Positions 1 to 5,924 of a stretch of 7,284 nucleotides of DNA are shown one piece after another. Every line of letters begins with the position of its first letter. Positions within the stretch are counted from its first letter, which is position 1. The DNA is taken from positions 1-7,284 of the forward strand of contig CANHLB010000085.1 of assembly GCA_947461335.1 (NCBI GenBank). The letters run 5' to 3'. The DNA is from Burkholderiaceae bacterium (lineage in GTDB: Bacteria > Pseudomonadota > Gammaproteobacteria > Burkholderiales > Burkholderiaceae). The notes beneath the pieces are model-generated. The model did not search any database. It worked only from the letters and a program-made list of their open reading frames with translations, and was not told the DNA's origin. Position numbers and translations under genes: made by a program.

Positions 1-88
1 GCTTTGGTCCTTTGGATTGACCCGGGTAAAAAACCCAAGCTGAAACCCCAGAAATGCCCCCAATCAGCAGAAAAGCCAAAAACCCCAT
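1..88 (-). CDS. Small membrane protein, GlsB/YeaQ/YmgE-like, N-terminal part only
   Basis: Minus-strand reading from an ATG at 88-86 gives 29 codons without a stop before the window edge, so the gene is cut and its C-terminus is unseen. The peptide starts [14 protein letters not shown], is almost entirely hydrophobic, and reaches Tyr-Pro-Gly near residues 21-23, then turns polar (Gln, Ser, Lys, Gly, Pro, Lys). The spacing of Gly10, Gly14, Ala17 and Pro22-Gly23, and the Met-Gly start, match from memory the first helix of the transglycosylase-associated (GlsB/YeaQ/YmgE) small membrane proteins, which are linked to envelope and general stress. A G-run at 98-94 lies 5 nt before this ATG and can act as Shine-Dalgarno. 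An in-frame ATG at 100 is possible but less like the family. A promoter-like sequence lies upstream (129-157). The gene is divergent from hemA. Family assignment rests on only 29 residues. Confidence 0.55.
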   Translation of the reverse strand, partial: MGFLAFLLIGGISGVSAWVFYPGQSKGPK

Positions 89-124
89 TGATACCCCCAT
101 TAATCATGTCATCAAATCTATAAT
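88..124 (+). promoter_or_regulatory. Predicted hemA promoter region with a consensus -10 box next to the start codon
   Basis: A perfect TATAAT lies at 119-124, only 7 bp before the hemA ATG at 132, so the start site would fall at about 131 and the mRNA would be leaderless or nearly so. No good -35 is found at normal spacing from it. An alternative pair is TTGATA (88-93) with TCAAAT (112-117), spacing 18 bp, giving a leader of about 8 nt. Either way there is no room for a normal Shine-Dalgarno. hemA could also be transcribed from further upstream, but the gene before it points the other way. Confidence 0.4.
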
Positions 125-128
125 CACC

Positions 129-157
129 ATTATGAAGTTGTTGACACTCGGCATCAA
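129..157 (-). promoter_or_regulatory. Predicted sigma70 promoter for the divergent membrane-protein gene
   Basis: On the minus strand TTGATG (157-152, 4/6 to TTGACA) and CATAAT (134-129, 5/6 to TATAAT) are separated by exactly 17 bp. Transcription would start near 122, giving a leader of about 33 nt before the ATG at 88. The -10 box covers the hemA start codon and the -35 box lies in hemA codons 7-9, so RNA polymerase bound here would occupy the start of hemA. This is a prediction from the sequence only. Confidence 0.45.
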
Positions 158-1448
158 TCATCACACAGCGCCGGTCGCCATTCGGGAAAAGGTCGCCTTC
201 GATCCTGAATTTCTTCAAGAAGCGTTGCACGATCTACGCCAACATTTGGTTGGTGCGAATCAGGCTGGGCTGCCGGAAGCTACGATTTTATCCACTTGCA
301 ATCGTACCGAGGTGTATTGCGCAGCAAATGATGACAGTGCTGCTGGTCTATTGCATGAAGCCACTTTTGATTGGTTGGCTAAAACTCAACAGCTCGCTCC
401 TAGTAGCCTTCAGCCTCATATTTACTCCCTGCCACAATCTAATGCCGTTCGTCATGCTTTCAGGGTTGCCTGTGGTTTAGATTCTATGGTGATTGGTGAG
501 ACCCAAATTTTGGGACAAATGAAAGATGCTGTACGCACTGCAAATAATGCAGGCGTCCTAGGAACTTACCTAAATCAACTCTTTCAAAAAACCTTTGCAG
601 TTGCTAAAGAAGTCCGTGGCTCCACTGAAATTGGCGCCCATTCGGTTTCAATGGCCGCTGCATCTGTTCGTCTTGCAGAGCGCATCTTCGAAAAGATTTC
701 TGATCAGCGTATTTTATTTATTGGCGCTGGGGATATGATTTCTTTATGCGCTACACACTTTGTTTCACACAAGCCTAAAAATGTTGCAATTGCAAACCGC
801 ACGATTGAACGAGGACAAGAGCTAGCCGATTCTATTTCTATGCAAGATGTGCAAGCAGAGTCCTTCAAGCTCTCCGAGCTTCCTGGCCGCCTTCATGAAT
901 TCGACATTATTGTCTCTAGCACCGCCTCCTCCCTGCCCATCATTGGTTTAGGCATGGTTGAGAGCGCTCTCAAACAACGTCGCCGCAAGCCTATGGTGAT
1001 GATTGATCTTGCAGTTCCACGTGACTTCGAGCCTCAGATTTCAAGACTGGCTGATGTCTACCTCTACACAGTCGATGACCTAGGCTTGATGATTCAGACT
1101 GGTGCTAACTTGCGCCAAGCGGCAGTATGTCAGGCAGAGGCAATCATTGAAGATCGCGTTGGTAATTTCATGCACTGGATGCAAGGCCGTAATGCTGTTC
1201 CGATTATTCAAGACATTCAATTACAAGGCGAGCGTTTAAGACAACTTGAATTAGAACGTGCTATGAAGCGGTTAATGCGTGGTGATGATCCTCAAGAAGT
1301 TCTCAATGCAATGGCACAAGGTCTGACTAATAAATTTTTGCATGGCTCCCTCCATGCTTTGCAACACTCCAATGGCGCCGAGCGTGATGCCCTGATTAAG
1401 CTCTTACCTAAACTATTCGCCTCACACACTAAACCAGAAGACCATTAG
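132..1448 (+). CDS. hemA: Glutamyl-tRNA reductase (HemA)
   Basis: Cytoplasmic enzyme that reduces glutamyl-tRNA(Glu) with NADPH to glutamate-1-semialdehyde, the first committed step of the C5 route to haem and other tetrapyrroles. The 438-aa product has the family length. The start [15 protein letters not shown] at 132 matches the conserved N-terminus; an upstream in-frame ATG at 54 would add 26 residues unlike the family. Visible landmarks are STCNRTE at 54-60 with catalytic Cys56, the LDSMVIGE segment at 116-123, the NADPH-binding GAGDM at 198-202, ANRT at 221-224, IDLAVPRD at 291-298, and the C-terminal helical dimerisation region from about 330. There is no recognisable Shine-Dalgarno. 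The gene ends in TAG and the next base begins prfA, in the same frame. Confidence 0.97.
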   Translation: MKLLTLGINHHTAPVAIREKVAFDPEFLQEALHDLRQHLVGANQAGLPEATILSTCNRTEVYCAANDDSAAGLLHEATFDWLAKTQQLAPSSLQPHIYSLPQSNAVRHAFRVACGLDSMVIGETQILGQMKDAVRTANNAGVLGTYLNQLFQKTFAVAKEVRGSTEIGAHSVSMAAASVRLAERIFEKISDQRILFIGAGDMISLCATHFVSHKPKNVAIANRTIERGQELADSISMQDVQAESFKLSELPGRLHEFDIIVSSTASSLPIIGLGMVESALKQRRRKPMVMIDLAVPRDFEPQISRLADVYLYTVDDLGLMIQTGANLRQAAVCQAEAIIEDRVGNFMHWMQGRNAVPIIQDIQLQGERLRQLELERAMKRLMRGDDPQEVLNAMAQGLTNKFLHGSLHALQHSNGAERDALIKLLPKLFASHTKPEDH

Positions 1449-2528
1449 ATGAAGCCCAGCATGCGGGCTAAGCTAGATCATCTAGACACGCGCTTAGCCG
1501 AACTCAATTCTCTTTTAACCTCCGAAGAAGCAACCAAAGATATGGATGCCTATAGGAAACTCACGCGCGAACATTCTGATATTGCAACAGTAGTTGAGCA
1601 ATTTGGCCTTTACAAGCAGGCCGAAGCCGATGCACGAGCAGCTGAGGAAATGCGTAACGATCCCGATATGAAAGAATTTGCGGACGAAGAGCAAAAACAG
1701 GCTATGGCTACGATGGAAGAGCTTGCAGCTACTCTGCAAAAACTTTTATTACCTAAAGATGAAAATGATGAGCGCAATGTCTTCTTAGAAATAAGAGCGG
1801 GCACTGGTGGTGATGAGAGCGCGCTCTTTGCTAGCGATCTCTTACGTATGTATACCCGCTTTGCAGAGCGGCAAGGATGGAAAGTCGAGATGGTAAGTGC
1901 TGCTGAGTCTGATCTTGGTGGATATAAGGAGGTTGTGCTTCGTTTAGTGGGTCAATCTGTTTACTCCAGGCTTAAATTTGAATCTGGTGGCCATCGCGTG
2001 CAACGCGTTCCACAGACAGAAACTCAAGGACGTATTCATACATCAGCATGTACTGTTGCCGTAATGCCCGAGGCTGATGAATTAGAGGCTGTCAAAATCA
2101 ATCCCGCTGAATTACGAATCGATACCTTCCGAGCATCTGGAGCTGGCGGACAGCACATTAATAAAACAGATTCTGCAGTACGGATTACCCACCTGCCAAC
2201 AGGCACTGTAGTCGAATGCCAGGATGATCGCAGCCAACATCGTAATCGCGAGCAAGCCATGAAAGTGCTTGTTTCTCGCATCATGGATGCCCGCGAACGA
2301 GAAAAACATCAACTTGAAGCACAAACTAGAAAATCTCTGGTTGGCTCTGGTGACCGTAGTGATCGCATTCGTACCTACAACTTTCCACAGGGAAGAATTA
2401 CGGATCATCGCATTAATCTGACGCTCTATAAGATTGATGCCATGATGGACGGAGATATTGATGATCTCTGCAATGCACTGGCATCTGAACACCAAGCTGA
2501 ACTCCTCGCTGCTCTGGGCGATAACTAA
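1449..2528 (+). CDS. prfA: Peptide chain release factor 1 (RF1)
   Basis: Class I release factor that reads UAA and UAG in the ribosomal A site and triggers peptidyl-tRNA hydrolysis. The 359-aa protein has the full family layout: an N-terminal coiled-coil region (about 1-100), the stop-codon recognition tripeptide in its conserved place as Pro-Gln-Thr at 188-190 (the RF1 P-x-T type, not the RF2 SPF type), and the catalytic GAGGQ at 231-235. Gln235 is the expected target of PrmC, encoded next. The C-terminal [18 protein letters not shown] segment is typical. The start MKPSMRAKL resembles the known RF1 N-terminus. The ATG follows the hemA TAG with no gap and the upstream purines (AGAAGA) are only a weak Shine-Dalgarno, so translation is probably coupled to hemA. 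It ends in TAA, 6 bp before prmC. Confidence 0.98.
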   Translation: MKPSMRAKLDHLDTRLAELNSLLTSEEATKDMDAYRKLTREHSDIATVVEQFGLYKQAEADARAAEEMRNDPDMKEFADEEQKQAMATMEELAATLQKLLLPKDENDERNVFLEIRAGTGGDESALFASDLLRMYTRFAERQGWKVEMVSAAESDLGGYKEVVLRLVGQSVYSRLKFESGGHRVQRVPQTETQGRIHTSACTVAVMPEADELEAVKINPAELRIDTFRASGAGGQHINKTDSAVRITHLPTGTVVECQDDRSQHRNREQAMKVLVSRIMDAREREKHQLEAQTRKSLVGSGDRSDRIRTYNFPQGRITDHRINLTLYKIDAMMDGDIDDLCNALASEHQAELLAALGDN

Positions 2529-2534
2529 AGATTA

Positions 2535-3386
2535 ATGAATCAAGATTTAAGTATTCGTGCCTTACTGAGCGACTCACTGCTTCCATCCAACGAAGCACGC
2601 ACGTTAATGGCCCATGTACTTGAAAAGCACTACAAGCTAACACGCACTGCCCTTTTATCTCGCGATGATATGGAGCTAAGTTCGGAAGCAACGATGTATT
2701 GGCAAGAACTGCAATCTAAAAGGCTCACTGGGGAACCCATTGCCTACCTCATTGGTAAAAGAGGTTTTCATAATATCGAGTTATATGTTGGTCCGGGCGT
2801 ACTAATACCGCGCCCTGAAACAGAGCTCCTAGTTGAAATCGGCCTACAAGAAATTGCGCGTTTCCATCAAGGAGTAACAGTGCTGGATTTGGGAACGGGC
2901 TCGGGAGCGATTGCTCTTGCTCTTGCTACTGCAGCACCACAAGCTTTAGTGATGGCGAGCGACCAATCAGTAGAAGCCTTAGAAATTGCAAAACTCAATG
3001 CCATGGCTTTGAGTCTTGAAGCCCGAGTACGCTTTGTAAAGGGTAGTTGGTATGAAGCCATTGAGGTAAACAGGCGTTTTGACATTATTTTGAGTAATCC
3101 GCCCTATATTTCGTATCAGGATCCTCATTTGATGCAGGGCGACCTTCGCTTCGAACCCATTTCTGCACTAACGGATCATGCCAGTGGGCTGACCTGTCTA
3201 CAAGACATCATCGCTGGCGCTAAAGAGCATCTCAATCCAAATGGTTTAATCGCTGTTGAGCATGGTTTTGATCAATCTAAAAAAGTACTTGAAATGATGA
3301 AAACTGCCGGCCTGCGGGATATCGAAGCCCGCCAAGATTTGGCAGGCCACTGCCGAGTTGCCTTAGGCAGAAACTCAGGGGACTAA
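2535..3386 (+). CDS. prmC: Release factor glutamine N5-methyltransferase (PrmC/HemK)
   Basis: S-adenosylmethionine-dependent enzyme that methylates the GGQ glutamine of RF1 and RF2, raising termination efficiency. The 283-aa product shows an N-terminal helical release-factor-binding domain (about 1-75), the linker GEPIAYLIG at 66-74, IPRPETE at 91-97, the SAM-binding DLGTGSGAIALAL at 118-130, and the catalytic NPPY at 188-191, which holds the substrate amide. The C-terminal EHG and RVALGR segments also fit the family. It starts 6 bp after prfA with only a weak purine stretch upstream, which suggests translational coupling. Pairing directly behind its substrate gene prfA is the common arrangement in proteobacteria. 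Confidence 0.96.
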   Translation: MNQDLSIRALLSDSLLPSNEARTLMAHVLEKHYKLTRTALLSRDDMELSSEATMYWQELQSKRLTGEPIAYLIGKRGFHNIELYVGPGVLIPRPETELLVEIGLQEIARFHQGVTVLDLGTGSGAIALALATAAPQALVMASDQSVEALEIAKLNAMALSLEARVRFVKGSWYEAIEVNRRFDIILSNPPYISYQDPHLMQGDLRFEPISALTDHASGLTCLQDIIAGAKEHLNPNGLIAVEHGFDQSKKVLEMMKTAGLRDIEARQDLAGHCRVALGRNSGD

Positions 3387-3486
3387 TAAAGCCTTAAATA
3401 ACCTTTTTCTACGTAAAGTCTTAAAATCAATCTAAGCCTTATTTAAACCCTTTTTATAAACTTACTGCTCTTTAAGAAAGAATTTT
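3387..3486 (+). promoter_or_regulatory. AT-rich gap between prmC and grxD with a possible grxD promoter
   Basis: This 100-bp stretch holds no gene and no intrinsic terminator. A -10-like TATAAA lies at 3455-3460, about 27 bp before the grxD ATG, but no good -35 is found 16-18 bp upstream of it. AAGAAAG at 3474-3480 may be a weak ribosome binding site. The octamer AAGCCTTA occurs twice in direct orientation, at 3389-3396 and 3434-3441, exactly 45 bp apart. TTAAATAA (3394-3401) and TTATTTAA (3439-3446) form an AT-only inverted repeat. grxD could therefore have its own promoter or be read through from prmC. Confidence 0.3.
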
Positions 3487-3795
3487 ATGGATACACAAGC
3501 TCAAATTAAAGAAATCGTCACTAGCCATCCTGTTGTACTGTTCATGAAGGGAACTGCACAGTTTCCTCAATGTGGATTTTCTGGGAATGCCATCAATATT
3601 TTGCGCGCGAGCGGTGTCGAAACACTCCATACTGTAAACGTATTGGAAGATGCTGGAATTCGTCAAGGCATTAAAGAATATGCTAATTGGCCAACCATTC
3701 CTCAGCTCTATATCAACGGAGAATTTGTTGGAGGTTCAGACATCATGACCGAGATGTTTGAATCTGGCGAACTGCAAAAATTAGTTAAAGCCTAA
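3487..3795 (+). CDS. grxD: Monothiol glutaredoxin, Grx4/GrxD family
   Basis: Small cytoplasmic CGFS glutaredoxin that binds a glutathione-ligated [2Fe-2S] cluster as a dimer or with a BolA-type partner and passes it to apo-proteins. The 102-aa product is a complete single glutaredoxin domain. It shows FMKGT at 19-23, the active site Cys29-Gly-Phe-Ser32, the glutathione-binding [11 protein letters not shown] at 68-78, and GGSDI at 82-86. The single active-site cysteine marks it as the cluster-carrying class, not a disulfide reductase. It lies 100 bp after prmC and 18 bp before rmuC. A grxD near hemA-prfA-prmC is, from memory, a usual betaproteobacterial arrangement. Confidence 0.96.
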   Translation: MDTQAQIKEIVTSHPVVLFMKGTAQFPQCGFSGNAINILRASGVETLHTVNVLEDAGIRQGIKEYANWPTIPQLYINGEFVGGSDIMTEMFESGELQKLVKA

Positions 3796-3813
3796 GTACC
3801 TAGTCTTATTTCT

Positions 3814-5088
3814 GTGACTTTTGATCTAAGCTCACTTCTACTATTTGGCCTGCCATTTGGAATCTGTGCAGGCCTTTTGGTTTATGTGCTTAGTCTTCGC
3901 TCTACTGTTACACGTGTTGAACAACAAGCACAGACAGATGCAGCACTTGCAATCAGCTTGCGAACAGAGCGTGATCAAGCCCTGCAAAATGCGATCCGCT
4001 TAGAGGCAGAACTAGATTCCGAACGCAAACAAGGTTTGGGTCGGATTGAATCCCTGAATGAGGCCAAAGAAGCTTTAACTAGTCAATTTAAAAATTTGGC
4101 CAATGAGATTTTGGAAGATAAATCTAAACGTTTTACAGAACAAAATGCTGCAAGCTTAGATGCCCTCTTAAAACCCTTACAAACCAAACTCACTGAATTT
4201 AAAGAGCAGGTAAATACCTCCTATGGCAATGAGGCCCGTGAACGTTTTGCCCTCAAAAGTGAAATCGAGCGCTTAGCCAGTCTCAATTTGCGAATGTCAG
4301 ATGAAACACGCTCATTAACTCAGGCGCTTAAGGGTGATTCAAAAGTACAAGGTAATTGGGGTGAACTCGTTTTAGAGTCAATCCTAGAATCTTCTGGTTT
4401 ACGAAAGGGAGAAGAGTATTTAGTACAAGATAGCCATACTCAATCTGATGGCTCACGCCTTCAGCCCGATGTAGTGATTAAGTTGCCCGAAGGTAAAAGC
4501 TTAGTAGTAGATAGCAAGGTATCTATTACCGCTTATGCAAGGCATGCTGAAACAACTGATCCAATCGTTGCGGAGCAAGAGCTAGCAGCCCATATCCAAT
4601 CTTTACGCCAACATATACAGGGCCTATCTGGCAAAAACTATAGTTCTTTATATGGTGTTGGCTCCGTCGACTTTGTCTTGATGTTTGTCCCGATTGAGCC
4701 AGCTTTTTTACTAGCCCTTAAAACTGCGCCAAATCTCTACCAAGAAGCTTTGGCTAAAAATATTGTTTTGGTTTGCCCCAGCACATTAATGGCAACTCTT
4801 CGTACTGTTGCCCATCTTTGGAGACAAGATCACCAAAATCGTAATGCCCTAGAGATTGCAAAACAGTGTGGCAGCCTTTATGACAAATTTGTTGGCTTTG
4901 TGGATGATTTAGAAAAGCTAGGGCAGCGCTTAGATCAGGCCCAAACGAGTTATCACGATGCTTTCAATAAGCTCAAAACTGGTAAAGGTAATCTCATTCG
5001 TTCTGCCGAGAAGGTTCGGGAGCTTGGTGTTAAGCCTAGTAAAAACCTGCCCAATCCTTTGATTGAATCTTCTACAGATTCTGAATAA
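3814..5088 (+). CDS. rmuC: RmuC family DNA recombination protein
   Basis: RmuC proteins limit short-inverted-repeat recombination and DNA inversion in Escherichia coli; the exact biochemical activity is not settled. The 424-aa product has an N-terminal membrane helix (about residues 6-27), a long charged coiled coil (about 30-170), and the conserved RmuC domain (about 175-400). That domain starts at GNWGE (180-184) and carries a PD-(D/E)xK-like pattern, with Asp219 in QPDVVIKLP and Asp233-Ser-Lys235 in VVDSKVSITAY. The start is GTG: the frame is closed by the grxD stop 18 bp upstream, and no ATG precedes the membrane helix. No Shine-Dalgarno is visible, so translation may depend on grxD. The gene ends in TAA just before a strong terminator. 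Confidence 0.93.
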   Translation: MTFDLSSLLLFGLPFGICAGLLVYVLSLRSTVTRVEQQAQTDAALAISLRTERDQALQNAIRLEAELDSERKQGLGRIESLNEAKEALTSQFKNLANEILEDKSKRFTEQNAASLDALLKPLQTKLTEFKEQVNTSYGNEARERFALKSEIERLASLNLRMSDETRSLTQALKGDSKVQGNWGELVLESILESSGLRKGEEYLVQDSHTQSDGSRLQPDVVIKLPEGKSLVVDSKVSITAYARHAETTDPIVAEQELAAHIQSLRQHIQGLSGKNYSSLYGVGSVDFVLMFVPIEPAFLLALKTAPNLYQEALAKNIVLVCPSTLMATLRTVAHLWRQDHQNRNALEIAKQCGSLYDKFVGFVDDLEKLGQRLDQAQTSYHDAFNKLKTGKGNLIRSAEKVRELGVKPSKNLPNPLIESSTDSE

Positions 5089-5101
5089 ATTGAGATAAAG
5101 A

Positions 5102-5135
5102 AAAACCCCGCGTAGTGAATACTAGGCGGGGTTTT
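5102..5135. terminator. Bidirectional intrinsic terminator between rmuC and the phasin gene
   Basis: AAAACCCCGC (5102-5111) pairs perfectly with GCGGGGTTTT (5126-5135). Inside, after a G/G mismatch (5112/5125), TAGT (5113-5116) pairs with ACTA (5121-5124) around a GAAT loop. The plus strand continues into TTTTATTTA, and the minus strand gives five Ts after the GC stem, so it should stop both rmuC transcripts and transcripts of the convergent phasin gene. It starts 13 bp after the rmuC stop and ends 32 bp from the phasin stop. Confidence 0.93.
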
Positions 5136-5167
5136 ATTTAAAGCGTATTGCTAAATGCTATTTCGTA

Positions 5168-5752
5168 TTAAGCAGCTTTGCGTGCACGTGATGCAGGTGT
5201 AGCAGCTTTCTTCACTTGAGCCATTTGACCTTGAACAGCGTCGATTGCTTGATCAGCAGTTTTTTCTACAGTTGCAAAAGCTTCTTTGCTAGCAGCGCGG
5301 AACTGCTCGAAACCTTGCAATGCACTACCGTATGCAGTCTTGAAAGAAGATACAAATGCATCAGAGCCAGCAGGTGCATTAGCTGCAATAGTATTGATCC
5401 AATCTTGGAAACCATCTTGCAATTGGTCAATGCTGGCATCAACAACATTTGCAAATTCTTTATTACTATCACGCAATACTTTGCTTACTTTCTTTTGGTA
5501 AGCCACGGCCTGGTTGCTAGCAGACTGCAATGTTTCTGCGCTAAGAAGTTCAGTAACTTGCTTTGGATCTTTAGCAGTCAGTACTTGTTGGATACCATCT
5601 TGGGTATTTACCAATACGTCTTTAGAAGCAGCGTAATTCAATTCAGCCAATTTTTGAGCATTCACTAAAGCAGCTTCGCTTAAAGAAAATGAAGCCTCAA
5701 GGCCTTTGCTGTTAATTTGCGACAATTTAGTGGTGATTTGATCTTGGTTCAT
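5168..5752 (-). CDS. phaP: Phasin family protein (PHA granule surface)
   Basis: Phasins coat polyhydroxyalkanoate storage granules in the cytoplasm and control granule number and size. The 194-aa product has the usual length and the low-complexity, Ala/Gln/Lys-rich amphipathic helical make-up. It resembles Cupriavidus-type PhaP from memory: Leu-Ala-Glu-Leu-Asn near 35-39, a middle region of heptad-like helices, and NAPAGS at 125-130 followed by a second helical region. The C-terminus (181-194) is basic, with Lys, Arg, Ala and Pro. There is no signal peptide or membrane helix. The start is supported by GGAGA 5 nt upstream, and a good promoter lies about 93 bp further up. No PHA synthase gene is in the window, so the PHA link rests on the family alone. 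Confidence 0.9.
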   Translation of the reverse strand: MNQDQITTKLSQINSKGLEASFSLSEAALVNAQKLAELNYAASKDVLVNTQDGIQQVLTAKDPKQVTELLSAETLQSASNQAVAYQKKVSKVLRDSNKEFANVVDASIDQLQDGFQDWINTIAANAPAGSDAFVSSFKTAYGSALQGFEQFRAASKEAFATVEKTADQAIDAVQGQMAQVKKAATPASRARKAA

Positions 5753-5757
5753 CTATT

Positions 5758-5762
5758 TCTCC
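5758..5762 (-). promoter_or_regulatory. Shine-Dalgarno of the phasin gene
   Basis: GGAGA on the minus strand lies 5 nt before the ATG at 5752-5750. It is the only clear Shine-Dalgarno among the genes of this window, fitting a highly translated granule coat protein, and it fixes the phasin start. Confidence 0.8.
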
Positions 5763-5832
5763 AGAAATTAAGTGGTACAACTAGTTAATTGGGTGCGCAA
5801 TTTGATGTGAAACACTTTAAATAACTCAAATA

Positions 5833-5843
5833 TTGCACTGCAC
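5833..5843. promoter_or_regulatory. Candidate PhaR-type operator on the phasin transcription start
   Basis: The plus strand reads TTGC-ACT-GCAC, an imperfect dyad with a TGC-N3-GCA core centred on 5838, the predicted start of the phasin transcript. PhaR repressors of phasin genes in Paracoccus and Rhodobacter are known to bind TGC-rich dyads described as CTGC-N3-4-GCAG. The core and spacing agree, but the outer bases differ. Assignment to PhaR is inference. Confidence 0.4.
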
Positions 5844-5844
5844 C

Positions 5845-5873
5845 ATTAAACTGTAACTCAACAAATATGACAA
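5845..5873 (-). promoter_or_regulatory. Predicted sigma70 promoter of the phasin gene
   Basis: On the minus strand TTGTCA (5873-5868, 5/6 match) and TTTAAT (5850-5845, 5/6 match) are exactly 17 bp apart. Transcription would begin near 5838, leaving a leader of about 85 nt before the ATG. That leader is AT-rich, and I see no strong hairpin in it. The predicted start lies inside the dyad at 5833-5843. Confidence 0.6.
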
Positions 5874-5888
5874 ATCAAGAACTTTTTG

Positions 5889-5899
5889 TTGCTATGCAA
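5889..5899. promoter_or_regulatory. Second candidate PhaR-type dyad, between phasin promoter and transporter gene
   Basis: TTGC-TAT-GCAA is a perfect 4-bp dyad with a 3-bp spacer, centred on 5894. It has the same layout as the dyad at 5833-5843 and lies 56 bp from it, just upstream of the phasin -35 box and 25 bp before the transporter start codon. It could help a repressor act on the phasin promoter, or affect the transporter promoter, which I could not place with confidence in this AT-rich stretch. Confidence 0.35.
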
Positions 5900-5924
5900 T
5901 AATTATTAAGCTTAAACTATTAAA

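Noticed and set aside
54..131. Extended hemA start at the in-frame ATG at 54
   Set aside because: The extra 26 residues are Lys/Pro/Ile-rich and unlike any HemA N-terminus, while the Met at 132 begins the conserved family start. The region is better explained as the divergent gene's first codons plus promoters.
141..146. Perfect TTGACA inside the first codons of hemA
   Set aside because: No -10-like sequence lies 16-18 bp downstream on the plus strand (around 163-170), so it is probably chance coding sequence.
2112..2495. Long minus-strand open frame of 127 codons opposite prfA
   Set aside because: It lies fully within the highly conserved RF1 domain; the product has no recognisable domain, so it is a shadow of prfA.
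3307..3368. Cluster of GC-rich dyads at the end of prmC: GGCCTGC with GCAGGCC, GGCAG with CTGCC, and GCCTTAGGC
   Set aside because: The pairings compete with each other, lie inside conserved coding sequence, and have no T-tract after them. They are not a terminator; at most they are a weak mRNA structure.
5141..5167. Repeated CGTATT and GCTA words between the terminator and the phasin stop
   Set aside because: Too short and imperfect to form a stable structure or a convincing repeat.
5216..5668. Plus-strand open frame of 150 codons opposite the phasin gene
   Set aside because: The product is Ser/Cys/Phe-rich, as expected from antisense reading of Ala/Lys/Gln-rich codons. The minus-strand phasin has a promoter, Shine-Dalgarno and family match.
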